From assembly GCA_965261255.1 (NCBI GenBank), contig CBDHCQ010000004.1:3224001-3288000 (forward strand): DNA of 64,000 bases, given 5' to 3'. Source of the DNA: Bin80 sp965261255. GTDB taxonomy: Bacteria > Bacteroidota > Rhodothermia > Rhodothermales > Bin80. The notes beneath the pieces are model-generated. The model saw only the letters and a list, made by a program, of their open reading frames with translations, did not search any database and was not told the DNA's origin. Made by a program: the position numbers and the translations under genes. This document shows positions 36,775 to 45,809 of the stretch, piece by piece. Position 1 is the stretch's first letter, and every line of letters begins with the position of its first letter.

Positions 36775-38519
36775 GATCCGTTGTTTTTCGAGCTATGTTC
36801 ACGTAGTGCCTCAATGCGAAGTTGTCTGGTTACACGGCCGTTCCACCTGTTCTCCTCCACATAGCATAAGATATCCAGTCCAGTCTGTTGTGCGCGGGCT
36901 TTCTCAGCGATGGCATGGTGTCGGCCCTGCCAGAAACCGATGGCATCCATGACCATATTAGATTGTGGCTCTTTCAAGAGCATTTTCAGGTGCTGTCCTC
37001 TGCTGAGCAGACGCACGGATACCGGCTGCAATCCTTCCACATAGAAGAGTGGCGCTTCATTCTCTTTGCCGAAGGGCTCGCAGGATTTGAGCACACGTTC
37101 AAATTTTCCGGGGATCATGGCGAGGTTCAACTGAGCATCGTACTCCAGCTGCGGCTCAACCAATTGTTTGCCTACTTGTGAGTAAACCTCGGCATTCAGT
37201 TTTTCTTTGAAAAGGGGAAGGTCTTCTTTTTTCAAGGTAAGTCCGGCCGCCTTTTCATGGCCTCCGAATCGGATCAACATATCCGCACAGCCTCTTATGG
37301 CATCAAGAATATGAATATCACCATGTGTACGCACACTACCGAACACTTCTTCTCCGTCCGAATTTGGAACATCGGTTAGCATTACGGCCGGGCGTCCAAA
37401 TTCCCCGACCATCTGTGATGCAGCTGAGCCCAGGATGCCTGGATGCCAATCCGGATGGTGGAGTACAAGCGCACTCGTATGGGATCCAGCCAGTTGTGTT
37501 TGCGCGAGCTTCTTTGCAGTTGGGCGTAGCCGTGCTGCCTGTTTTTTTCTGTCTATGTTGAGTTCATTTAGCCGTTTGGCACAAGCCGTGGCTTCGCTCT
37601 CCGATTTTGCCATTAACAGCGCGAGTGCCTCGTCTGCATGGGCGAGTCGACCCGCAGCATTCAGGCGGGGACCAAGCTGCATAGCGATATTACTCGCCGT
37701 CAAGTGTTCCTGCTCACAGCCGGAAACAGACGTGAGCGCCCGGAGGCCTGGGGACGGTGCTGCGCGCAGCTTTTCTATTCCCTCGCGTACCAGGATGCGG
37801 TTCTCGTCCACCAGAGGCATGATATCGCATACAGTAGAGATTGCCACGAGATCAAGGTAATCGTCCGCCAGACTGACAGGTTGACCAAGCTCTTCCAGCG
37901 TGACCTGGACCAGTTTATAGGCAAGCGCACAGGCGGATACATCTTTCAACGGGTAATCGCAACCTTCCCGTTTGGGATTTACGTGTGCGCAGCAGAACGG
38001 GTTTTTGTCTTCGTTCTGATGATGATCACAGATAATGAGATCTATACCGGCCTCCTTTGCCAATGCGGCAGTTTCCTCATCATTCGTGCCACAATCCACG
38101 ACAATGATCAGGGAGCTTTCCCGAGAACGCGCAAGCTCAACACCGCTCGCATGAAAACCGTGATTCTCTTTCTGGCGATGAGGGATGTATGATGATGTCG
38201 TTAGTCCATTGGACTGCAGATACTGCAGAATCAGGGCTGTAGAGGTAACACCATCTGCGTCAAAATCTCCATAGACGAGTACTTTTTCCTTCGTCTTAAT
38301 AGCCTGTGCGATACGCCGGGCAGCAACTTCAACATCGTCCAACAAATGCGGATCATGTAGGGACGCCCGCGTTGCCCGGAAATAATGTCGCGCAGTATCC
38401 AATGAGTCAATACCTCGCAGTATCAGGAAGCGTGTCAGCGGCTTGGGTAGTGAGTTCAGCTCATCGCTGAGTGCCTGCACGACAGCTTCATCCCCTACGG
38501 AACGTTCGGTCCATAGCAT
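36771..38519 (-). CDS. recJ: Single-stranded-DNA exonuclease RecJ
   Basis: A 582-residue 5'-3' ssDNA exonuclease of the DHH superfamily, acting in recombination and mismatch repair. The metal motifs appear in order: VYGDFDADGVTSTALI (motif I), DCGTND (II), ICDHHQNE (III, the DHH motif), then the DHHA1 region with RFGGHEKAAGLTL, and a C-terminal OB fold (VSVRLLSRGQHLKMLL). Length is normal. It is first in a three-gene minus-strand operon with the M14 peptidase and the barrel-membrane protein; no functional link between them is evident. Confidence 0.95.
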   Translation of the reverse strand: MLWTERSVGDEAVVQALSDELNSLPKPLTRFLILRGIDSLDTARHYFRATRASLHDPHLLDDVEVAARRIAQAIKTKEKVLVYGDFDADGVTSTALILQYLQSNGLTTSSYIPHRQKENHGFHASGVELARSRESSLIIVVDCGTNDEETAALAKEAGIDLIICDHHQNEDKNPFCCAHVNPKREGCDYPLKDVSACALAYKLVQVTLEELGQPVSLADDYLDLVAISTVCDIMPLVDENRILVREGIEKLRAAPSPGLRALTSVSGCEQEHLTASNIAMQLGPRLNAAGRLAHADEALALLMAKSESEATACAKRLNELNIDRKKQAARLRPTAKKLAQTQLAGSHTSALVLHHPDWHPGILGSAASQMVGEFGRPAVMLTDVPNSDGEEVFGSVRTHGDIHILDAIRGCADMLIRFGGHEKAAGLTLKKEDLPLFKEKLNAEVYSQVGKQLVEPQLEYDAQLNLAMIPGKFERVLKSCEPFGKENEAPLFYVEGLQPVSVRLLSRGQHLKMLLKEPQSNMVMDAIGFWQGRHHAIAEKARAQQTGLDILCYVEENRWNGRVTRQLRIEALREHSSKNNGS

Positions 38520-39035
38520 ATTGGTCGTAATATCCTAAACTTGAAAGTCGCAATATACATCCAGTTTGGCAGGTGTCAGGGAGATTGTACAATAAGTGCA
38601 GTCTCTGCAACGCACAAAGCGGCCATTCAGGGACAGAGCGCGTCTTGTCACTATAGTCCCTCAAGTCCAGAGCAAATACACCTTGAAATTAACGCCTTGC
38701 GTGGATAGGGGTTGACCGGATAACCGGGATGATGGTCTACACTACCTGCGATAAATACTATGACGAACTAAACGCAATCAACAAAATTCATGCTCTGTTG
38801 CGAAGTCATTATGATAATGGGAAAACGGTCGATGCTAATTAATCCGATGCCGTATTCGCCTTGGATGAGATCCTCGCTCCGCCGACTCGTCGCTCGGATG
38901 ACACCCAAATCCTTGCATTAGCGTTGGCCATTGGGCCTACCGTTCTCGCTCATGTGACAAAAAAGGAGATTATATACGGTAGTAGCCAATCGTCCACTGC
39001 CTTCGCATTTGGCTGAAAGAACTAATCGACTGCAA
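38520..39035. other. Intergenic region with possible gene relics
   Basis: About 515 bases. Two plus-strand open stretches (38730-38840 and 38850-39017) have codon-like composition. The second reads RSDDTQILALALAIGPTVL, loosely recalling the end of PIN-domain toxins, but they lie in different frames, lack a full domain and cannot be assigned. I treat them as possible remains of a lost gene. Confidence 0.25.
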
Positions 39036-40115
39036 TTAAGCCTGAGCTAGCAGCCACGACACGCGGTCACGCAGCTTGTCCTGTAGGTTGTAAATGTCGT
39101 TAATTGAATCAATAGGAATTTTTTCCCAAGAAGTGGCCCCGGATTGTATGGCTACCGCTTTCTTCTTAGAACCGAAGTAAAACCGACAAATGGCCCTCCG
39201 AGGATCGTTGTCAAGCAAGATATTGCAATACGTAACCCTGTCCATCATAACCACCCTGTCCAAGTCAACATGGCCTAGCAACACGGACTTAACAACATGA
39301 TAGCCCATGATTTCATCTTCCGTAGTCACGATATCGGACTCCTGCTCAGAGCCCACAGCTTCATCAGGAACAACTTCAACTTCGTTACTATCTTCCGATT
39401 CGCTATCCAAGGCTAACTTTAATCGCTTTTGAACGCGATCATTGATGAATTCACGAAAAGCATCTTGGGCAATACCTACGAAAGACTCTCTAACTTTCTT
39501 AGTACGTTTACCCTTGTATACTTGACTAAGTATGAACAAGACAAAATCGTTGCTCGGCCTCTTCAGTTGGTCAGCCAATACCTGCTTAATGGATGTAATG
39601 TATTTTACGTTGGTTGCAACATGAATTGATGATTCCAGGTCAAAGGCCGACTTTGTGAAGATTTTCAGACTCTTGGCAGCCCTCTCTGTCACGTCTTCAA
39701 GGAGACTGAATTCCATGAAGGGACTTCCATCCATCCTGTTCGGTTCATCGAGGTCGGAATAAAAGCGGTAGAGTAAGCCATTTGTCAGAATACCAAATCT
39801 TGCTTCCGTCGCAGTGAAGTAGCGGTACAATTGGGTCGCATTTTCCTGAGATAACTCGGAATCAGACGGCTTGCACTCAATTAGTAGAATTGGTGCTCCA
39901 TCCTTGATTATGGCGTAATCAACCTTCTCCCCCTTCCGTTGACCAACGTCAGCGTGATATTCAGGAACTACTTCTGTAGGGTCAAACACGTCATATCCTA
40001 ACGCGCCAATAAACGGCAATACAAGAGCCGTCTTGGTGGCTTCCTCGGATTGTGCGTGGCCAGCAATTGATTCCGCACGAGAACCAAGCGTGCGAAGTCT
40101 GTCAATGAAGTCCAT
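39036..40115 (-). CDS. HsdR N-terminal-type nuclease-domain protein
   Basis: A 359-residue cytoplasmic protein with a PD-(D/E)XK-like domain of the type I restriction HsdR N-terminal class at residues ~20-160. Visible motifs are EVVPEYHADVGQRKGEKVDYAI (Asp) and PILLIECKPSD (Glu-x-Lys), followed by QLYRYFTATEARFGILTNG. The C-terminal half is acidic around residues 235-265 and shows no helicase motifs. No hsdM or hsdS gene is nearby, so this is a solitary member of a family often annotated 'restriction endonuclease'. It may be a stand-alone nuclease; a defence role is an inference. Confidence 0.75.
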   Translation of the reverse strand: MDFIDRLRTLGSRAESIAGHAQSEEATKTALVLPFIGALGYDVFDPTEVVPEYHADVGQRKGEKVDYAIIKDGAPILLIECKPSDSELSQENATQLYRYFTATEARFGILTNGLLYRFYSDLDEPNRMDGSPFMEFSLLEDVTERAAKSLKIFTKSAFDLESSIHVATNVKYITSIKQVLADQLKRPSNDFVLFILSQVYKGKRTKKVRESFVGIAQDAFREFINDRVQKRLKLALDSESEDSNEVEVVPDEAVGSEQESDIVTTEDEIMGYHVVKSVLLGHVDLDRVVMMDRVTYCNILLDNDPRRAICRFYFGSKKKAVAIQSGATSWEKIPIDSINDIYNLQDKLRDRVSWLLAQA

Positions 40116-40302
40116 GGTTAGTCTCAGTTTGGGTGATCCAGAATTAGTGTTACCGATAATAAACCTTCTGCTCCTTCCATTCGGCCAATTCCTTCCGAGA
40201 CGTGAACAGCGTCGCCCTCGCTATTTTCCCGATGCGTCCGGGATAGGCCCCGGCCACTCTTCGTGACGGGCCTGCCGAGCTTGCGGTTACGTTGTTCCTT
40301 TT

Positions 40303-40710
40303 TCAAAACGGTAGATCGTTTATTGGTGAGTGGTATTTCTCCGGCTCTGCAATAAGGTCCGTGTACCGGAGCCGCTTGCCTTCCATATCTGGAGCGACAC
40401 GCTCCATGTGGTCAACAGCGCCAAACGGGTGTTGGTTGTGACGGCTCGCAAACTCGGTAACGTAACGGTCCGGATGCCTACGCGACATATAGTGGTACGT
40501 TCCGTGATTGCCCCGCTTCATCATCGCCCAAAAGCTCTCCATGCCGTTCGTGTACGCCTGTTCCCGGACGTACTCCGCGACGCTATGCTTCACCGATTCC
40601 TGGTTCTCGAGGCCCATATATGCCATGGCACCGTCGGCATACACCTTCACGCATTCCTTGGTATTATCATACAGAAAGCCCTTACGCGTAGCTGCGTGCG
40701 TACTGTTCAC
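40303..40710 (-). pseudogene. IS1595-family transposase, C-terminal fragment
   Basis: About 135 codons match the end of IS1595/ISXO2-like DDE transposases. VYADGAMAYMGL holds a catalytic Asp, and YTNGMESFWAMMKRGNHGTYH is the family's signature with the catalytic Glu. The N-terminal zinc-ribbon half and first Asp are absent upstream, so the gene is truncated. No terminal inverted repeats were recognised. Confidence 0.85.
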
Positions 40711-40864
40711 AACTCATTGCCCAGGTAACATCAGTCTCATTAGGGAGGCAACACCCGCCTGAATATACAGTATGTATCTTCTTATGCCATTGTAGTTCTC
40801 AATCAGTTGGTCAGGTACGTCAATTTTCATTTAACGCTTATCCGCCTCCGCGGCGTTTTCGTTT

Positions 40865-41095
40865 ATGTTAAGTCAAATTGTAGTCACAACAGGCCTCGTC
40901 TGTGACATTATCGGAATAGTTTTAGTCTGGCGCTTCGGTATTCCAAAAACAATGGAAGAGCGCTGGACGGGCGGGATCCTCACGATCAATGGTCCTACCC
41001 CAGAACAGATCGAACTCAAGCAGAAACTTTCCACATTGGGGGCAGGTCTGCTCTTGTCTGGATTCGGTCTCCAGATTGTAGGGGTTTGGCCTTGA
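40865..41095 (+). CDS. Small two-helix membrane protein
   Basis: A 76-residue protein with hydrophobic segments at ~3-22 and ~55-73 and a charged loop between. Similar small proteins of unknown function occur widely. The frame is a clean ATG-to-TGA unit with no overlapping better candidate. The family is not recognised. Confidence 0.45.
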   Translation: MLSQIVVTTGLVCDIIGIVLVWRFGIPKTMEERWTGGILTINGPTPEQIELKQKLSTLGAGLLLSGFGLQIVGVWP

Positions 41096-41199
41096 AGTAA
41101 TCTTCCTGACCAACAATCGCCCAGCCCATTCACCATCGCTTGTTACCTTGAGATTTAACTCCGATATATTGGCATCTCTTGTCCGCTGTTCAGCGGCAC

Positions 41200-41423
41200 T
41201 CAAAATGTGACTTCAAGGCCGGCATACAATACCCGGCCTCAGAAACCCTAACTTGGGCATGATATCCTTGTCAGTAACACTCTTGACTCCTGCGAATTGC
41301 TCAAGTGAGAACTGTCTTATAAAATCAACCAAGCCAAGTGTAAATCTGAAGATACATACATATGAGCCATACGCTAAATTGACCGCCCAGAAACTAAATT
41401 GGCATACTTTGGAGGTTGAGAGC
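41200..41423 (-). pseudogene. 3' relic of an outer-membrane beta-barrel gene
   Basis: On the minus strand, a stretch of ~65 codons ends with GRVLYAGLEVTF and a stop. This is the typical C-terminal strand, with final Phe, of TonB-dependent receptors and related barrels. The preceding codons (QFSLEQFAGVKSVTDKD, then MPKLGFLRP) join only after a one-base frameshift, and there is no start. An inverted repeat (AGGCCGG/CCGGCCT, 41216-41239) lies within the coding relic. Confidence 0.4.
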
Positions 41424-41544
41424 TAAGCCAATCTGCGTGCGAAGTACTCATCTCTCTTGAGTGGAGGATCGCACCAGATAAATGTAGACAGAGTCATGGA
41501 GAGGAGTACATTCAACTACCGGGATTGGACCTTTTACCGTAAAG

Positions 41545-42768
41545 ATGGCATCGGCAGTGGATAACGCATCGGTGGAAAAACGTAACTGGTTCTTGATCAT
41601 CGCTCCACTCTGGCTGGCGGTTTTCGTCGTGAGTTGTCAGCTCTTTATCGTGGCCCCTCTCCTGCCACTCATTCAAAATGAGCTTCTCAACGCATCCACT
41701 CCGACCGACTTTGCGCTAGGTTTTTTGGGTTCGTCCTACTCTATTGCATTGGCAATTTCGACGCTGATTGTTGGTCCGGTATCCGACCGAGTGGGTCGAC
41801 GCAAAGTATTGGTTGTAGGTACGGCACTCATAGCGGCGACGCTCTTTTTGCACGGTTTCGCCAGACATTATGAATCGCTCTTTCTGGTCCGTGCACTTGC
41901 AGGGATGGCATGCGGCGTGTACAGCGGAAGTATGGTAGCATTCGTAGGAGATTACTTTCCCTACAATCGAAGAGGGTGGGCAACAGGGTGGATCATGACA
42001 GGGGTTGCTGCAGGTCAGGTTATCGGAACACCTGCTGCAATCCTGCTGGCAAATACGTACGGGTTTCAGGCCCCGTTTGTGGCCTTTGGTGGGTTGATCG
42101 CTATAGCGAGCGTGATGGCTTGGCGTTGGTTTCCCCAGCCTAATGTGGAATACGATACAGCGCCCCTGTCACTCATATCCGTACTTAATACCTACGGTCG
42201 ACTCCTGCGGAGTCCAGGGCCGCGTGCAGGCGCGATACTTTATTGCCTCCTTTTCCTCAGTATTGGTCTCTTTTTGTTCTTTTTCCCGAAATGGCTGGAA
42301 GAGGATATGGGCATTTCGATACAGCAATTGGCATTGTTATTCGTGATTGGGGGAATAGGGATGACTGTGGGCACAACTATCGGGGGCATGCTATCGGATC
42401 GCCTGGGCCGAAAACCAATCCTGATTCTTGCATGCCTGGCGCTGGCTGTTCTGCTTCCGTTCGCAACCGTATGGATAACTGGACTTGTGAGTGCGACGGT
42501 ATTCATTACAGTAGCAATGATTCTCGGAGCAATGCGAACAGGGCCAATCATGGCACTTCTCACCGCACTTACCAGACAGGCGCAACGGGGAACAATGATG
42601 GGACTGGCAGTTGCATCCGGCCAGTTTGGATTGGGAATGGCAACAGCTTTTGCGGGCTGGCTTTACCAGAACCCCGGGTTCTTGTACAATATTCTGGCTG
42701 GTACGGTCGCCGTTTTGCTGATGGCTGTGGTGGTCTGGCGCATGGTATCTGAGCCTATAGAATCCTGA
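41545..42768 (+). CDS. MFS transporter
   Basis: A 407-residue major facilitator with 12 predicted membrane helices. The loop 2-3 motif VGPVSDRVGRRKVLVVG and its counterpart GGMLSDRLGRKPILIL between helices 8 and 9 are well conserved. The motif-C-like MTGVAAGQVIGTPAAILL in helix 5 suggests an antiporter (drug or metabolite efflux). The substrate is unknown. It is monocistronic; its last 14 bases overlap the convergent DUF3078 gene. Confidence 0.92.
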   Translation: MASAVDNASVEKRNWFLIIAPLWLAVFVVSCQLFIVAPLLPLIQNELLNASTPTDFALGFLGSSYSIALAISTLIVGPVSDRVGRRKVLVVGTALIAATLFLHGFARHYESLFLVRALAGMACGVYSGSMVAFVGDYFPYNRRGWATGWIMTGVAAGQVIGTPAAILLANTYGFQAPFVAFGGLIAIASVMAWRWFPQPNVEYDTAPLSLISVLNTYGRLLRSPGPRAGAILYCLLFLSIGLFLFFFPKWLEEDMGISIQQLALLFVIGGIGMTVGTTIGGMLSDRLGRKPILILACLALAVLLPFATVWITGLVSATVFITVAMILGAMRTGPIMALLTALTRQAQRGTMMGLAVASGQFGLGMATAFAGWLYQNPGFLYNILAGTVAVLLMAVVVWRMVSEPIES

Positions 42769-43600
42769 ACGAGACCCCAACGGTCACGGCTTGTTTCTGC
42801 TGAATGTAGGGAGACAGATCCTTGTCTAAATGCGCCGTGTACTCCGTATTCACTTGAAGCCAGGAATTGACCTTCATGGTGACTAGAGTTTCCCAGATCA
42901 TATCCGGGGCGGGTTGATTGAAAGCAGCAAAGAGTGTTAGTGTTGACTTCAAGTGCACATTCGTGAAAACGGATCGCTCAACGATAACCAGACCCGAAGC
43001 TCCGATCTGCCACCGCAAAGGGGCATCCGGTGATACCTTATAGCGATCACGTAAAGCACGGATGGTTACCACCGTTTGTTTAGCGGCGACACCCAAACGC
43101 AGGTTGACCCAACCGTTTGCCTGGTAATCAAGTCCCATGGTTTGGGTGAGGATTGCAGGTGAAAAGAAACCTGAGATTCTTCTGGTTTCCGCAGTCGGAT
43201 CTTTGTCATTGTACCTGAAACCGTCGGCCAACTGGGACCGGAATTCCAGTGTCACAGCAGGGCTCAATTGACCGAAAATCGGGACACGGGAAAACTTGAA
43301 AGAGCTGCGCAGATGAATAATGTCCTCAGACTTGCGCAGATCAACGCCATTCTGTCTGACTACGCCGAATGCCAGGCGTACTTCGTGCTGATGCTGTAAT
43401 GTTGCTGCAGTTTTTTCGGCTTTTCCGCTTATTCCAGCACCTAGCGCGAGGGAGCTTATCCCACCATCATGCCATCGATAGAATCCCACCTGGTTAAAGG
43501 AAACCCTGCCCTGTGCTTCGGTCGTCCAGGTCGAATCTGATTGCGCAGCACAGGGCGCGGCGCACATCAGCAGGATCAGAAACAAAATCGGTGTGCGCAT
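42755..43600 (-). CDS. DUF3078-type outer-membrane protein
   Basis: A 281-residue exported protein. I start at the ATG at 43600, which opens a signal peptide (MRTPILFLILLMCAAPCAA). The mature part is rich in alternating beta strands and contains SFNQVGFYRWHDGGISSLALGAG, a pattern of the DUF3078 family of Bacteroidota, and ends in GVSFRIL, consistent with a beta barrel. Function is unknown. It is 47 bases downstream of atpC on the same strand and may be co-transcribed with atpDC. Confidence 0.75.
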   Translation of the reverse strand: MRTPILFLILLMCAAPCAAQSDSTWTTEAQGRVSFNQVGFYRWHDGGISSLALGAGISGKAEKTAATLQHQHEVRLAFGVVRQNGVDLRKSEDIIHLRSSFKFSRVPIFGQLSPAVTLEFRSQLADGFRYNDKDPTAETRRISGFFSPAILTQTMGLDYQANGWVNLRLGVAAKQTVVTIRALRDRYKVSPDAPLRWQIGASGLVIVERSVFTNVHLKSTLTLFAAFNQPAPDMIWETLVTMKVNSWLQVNTEYTAHLDKDLSPYIQQKQAVTVGVSFRIL

Positions 43601-43647
43601 CCGGTCCCCTGGGTTCCTGCACGCGAGAATTTGTCTACACAAGCCGA

Positions 43648-44067
43648 TCACTCAGCCATGCTGATGCGAAGTCGATTGCGGGCGCGTTCAAGTGCCTGCT
43701 CTGCACGCACACGATCCAAATCACCGGATGCCTCCTCCAAGCGCTTAAGTGCGCGCTGTTCTGCATTTTTGGCGCGATCCGTATCAATATCAGTTGCAGG
43801 CTCGGCAGTTTCCGCCAGAACAGTAACCACATTACCAATCACTTCGACAAATCCCCCGCTGGTGGCGAACGTGAGTTTTTCTGTACCTGCCGTGGTTAGG
43901 ACCAGCGGCCCCACGGTCAGCGACGCAATCATCGGCGCATGATTGTAGCGGATCTCGAAGCCACCGTCCGCACCAGGTGCACGTAACCCTGTAACGAAGC
44001 CCTGAAATACCTGCTTATCAGGTGCAACAATATCGACACGAAGCGCACGCTGTACTTCGGCTGCCAT
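43648..44067 (-). CDS. atpC: ATP synthase F1 subunit epsilon
   Basis: A 139-residue rotor-stalk subunit. The N-terminal beta sandwich has LRVDIVAPDKQVFQGFV and GGFEIRYNHAPMIASL, and the C-terminal two helices (residues ~95-135) are present, so the inhibitory arm is complete in length. ATG overlaps the atpD stop in a TAATG arrangement. Confidence 0.94.
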   Translation of the reverse strand: MAAEVQRALRVDIVAPDKQVFQGFVTGLRAPGADGGFEIRYNHAPMIASLTVGPLVLTTAGTEKLTFATSGGFVEVIGNVVTVLAETAEPATDIDTDRAKNAEQRALKRLEEASGDLDRVRAEQALERARNRLRISMAE

Positions 44068-45557
44068 TACCCTTCCGCAAGTTTTTGTTCACCATCCTCA
44101 ATGACTTCCTCTATGGTGCCTTTGTAGGTGAAAGCCGATTCTGGCAGATGATCCAGCTCACCCGTAAGAATCATGCGGAAGCCCTTGATCGTGTCTGCAA
44201 TCTTAACATACTTGCCCTTGGCACCGGTGAATTGCTCGGCAACAAAGAATGGCTGGCTCATAAACCGTTCCGCGCGGCGAGCGCGCTGCACAACGAGCTT
44301 ATCCTCATCGGACAGCTCGTCCATCCCCAGGATAGCAATGATGTCCTGTAACTCCTTGTATCGTTGCAGAAGCTGTTTTACATCCTGCGCGGTGGTGTAA
44401 TGCTCATCTCCGACCACCCTGGGAGTCAGGATTGTAGAATTTGAGTCGAGTGGATCAATCGCGGGGTAGAGCCCGAGAGAAGCAATGCGACGCGAGAGAA
44501 CCGTAGTTGCATCAAGGTGCGCAAAAGCAGTCGCTGGGGCAGGGTCCGTAAGGTCGTCAGCCGGCACGTATATCGCCTGGACGGAAGTGATGGAACCGCT
44601 CTTTGTCGAGGTGATCCGCTCCTGAAGCTCACCCATTTCTGTGGCAAGCGTGGGTTGATAACCCACCGCACTGGGCATACGCCCCATAAGCGCACTTACT
44701 TCCGAACCGGCCTGTGTGAACCGGAAGATATTGTCAATGAAGAGCAGTACATCACGACCACCCAGATCACGGAAGTATTCGGCAATGGTCAGTCCACTGA
44801 GCCCCACGCGCGCCCGCGCACCCGGCGGCTCGTTCATCTGACCGAACACCAGACTGATGCTGCTCTCTTTGATGATATCCATGTCCACCTTGGACAGGTC
44901 CCATTCACCTTCCTCCAGCGCTTGCTGGAACGCTTCTCCGTACTGCATAACTCCGCTCTCAATCATTTCGCGAAGTAAGTCATTCCCCTCACGTGTACGC
45001 TCACCAACACCGGCAAAGACCGACAGGCCCTCGTGCGCCTTGGCAATATTGTTAATCAACTCCATGATCAGCACCGTTTTACCGACGCCTGCGCCACCAA
45101 AGAGGCCGATCTTGCCGCCGCGCGCGTAAGGTTGAATAAGATCCACCACTTTAATACCCGTCTCGAGCATTTCGACGCTGGTGGACAGATCACTAAATGC
45201 CGGCGGTTCACGGTGAATAGGTAGCTCCCCGTCAGATTTAGGTTGAGGCAGGCCATCAATCGCGCGTCCGACCACGTTGAACAGACGACCACGGATATCC
45301 GCTCCGGTGGGCATAGCGATCGGCTGTCCTGTACTGTTGACAGGAACGCCTCGAGTCAGACCATCGGTGGAGTCCATGGCTATTGCCCGGACACGGTTTT
45401 CTCCTAGGTGCTGCTGCACTTCAAGGACGAGAGCGTCCTGACCTTTTCGGTCAATCTCCAAGGCATCCAGGATATCCGGTACCTCACCGGCAGAAAAAGC
45501 GACATCAACGACAGGTCCAACTACCTGTACGACTTGACCAGTTGTGGTCATTTTCAA
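44067..45557 (-). CDS. atpD: ATP synthase F1 subunit beta
   Basis: The 496-residue catalytic subunit of F1. The P-loop is GLFGGAGVGKTVLIMEL (residues ~155-171). GVGERTREGNDL contains the catalytic Glu, and VLLFIDNIFRFTQAGSEVS is the Walker B region, followed by the DELSDEDK segment related to the DELSEED loop. It is intact. Together with atpC it forms a locus 17 kb from atpBEFHAG on the same strand. The region 45558-45809 is a divergent promoter region with the zincin gene. Confidence 0.97.
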   Translation of the reverse strand: MKMTTTGQVVQVVGPVVDVAFSAGEVPDILDALEIDRKGQDALVLEVQQHLGENRVRAIAMDSTDGLTRGVPVNSTGQPIAMPTGADIRGRLFNVVGRAIDGLPQPKSDGELPIHREPPAFSDLSTSVEMLETGIKVVDLIQPYARGGKIGLFGGAGVGKTVLIMELINNIAKAHEGLSVFAGVGERTREGNDLLREMIESGVMQYGEAFQQALEEGEWDLSKVDMDIIKESSISLVFGQMNEPPGARARVGLSGLTIAEYFRDLGGRDVLLFIDNIFRFTQAGSEVSALMGRMPSAVGYQPTLATEMGELQERITSTKSGSITSVQAIYVPADDLTDPAPATAFAHLDATTVLSRRIASLGLYPAIDPLDSNSTILTPRVVGDEHYTTAQDVKQLLQRYKELQDIIAILGMDELSDEDKLVVQRARRAERFMSQPFFVAEQFTGAKGKYVKIADTIKGFRMILTGELDHLPESAFTYKGTIEEVIEDGEQKLAEG

Positions 45558-45809
45558 TTAAGACAGATTTTGTTAGGTGGAAAGTTACGCAACTCTGCAA
45601 CAGGCACGTATAATAATCGGAACACGCTCTCCCGAACCGCGGGCTTTAACGAGGCTCAGGCAAAATGGCTTCATTGTAATTCTTCGCATAACAAGCTCAA
45701 TTGGATCTAACCCGTATAGGCTTTATTACTCTGAACGAATCATTGTAACCCGGTGTTTACTTTTTGCTGGAGTGTTTCCGGTTCTCCATTCACACTAGAT
45801 CAATTGAAC

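Noticed and set aside
38730..39017. Possible PIN-domain toxin remnant
   Set aside because: Only a loose resemblance in one ~20-residue stretch; the two open pieces are in different frames and no catalytic set of Asp residues is present.
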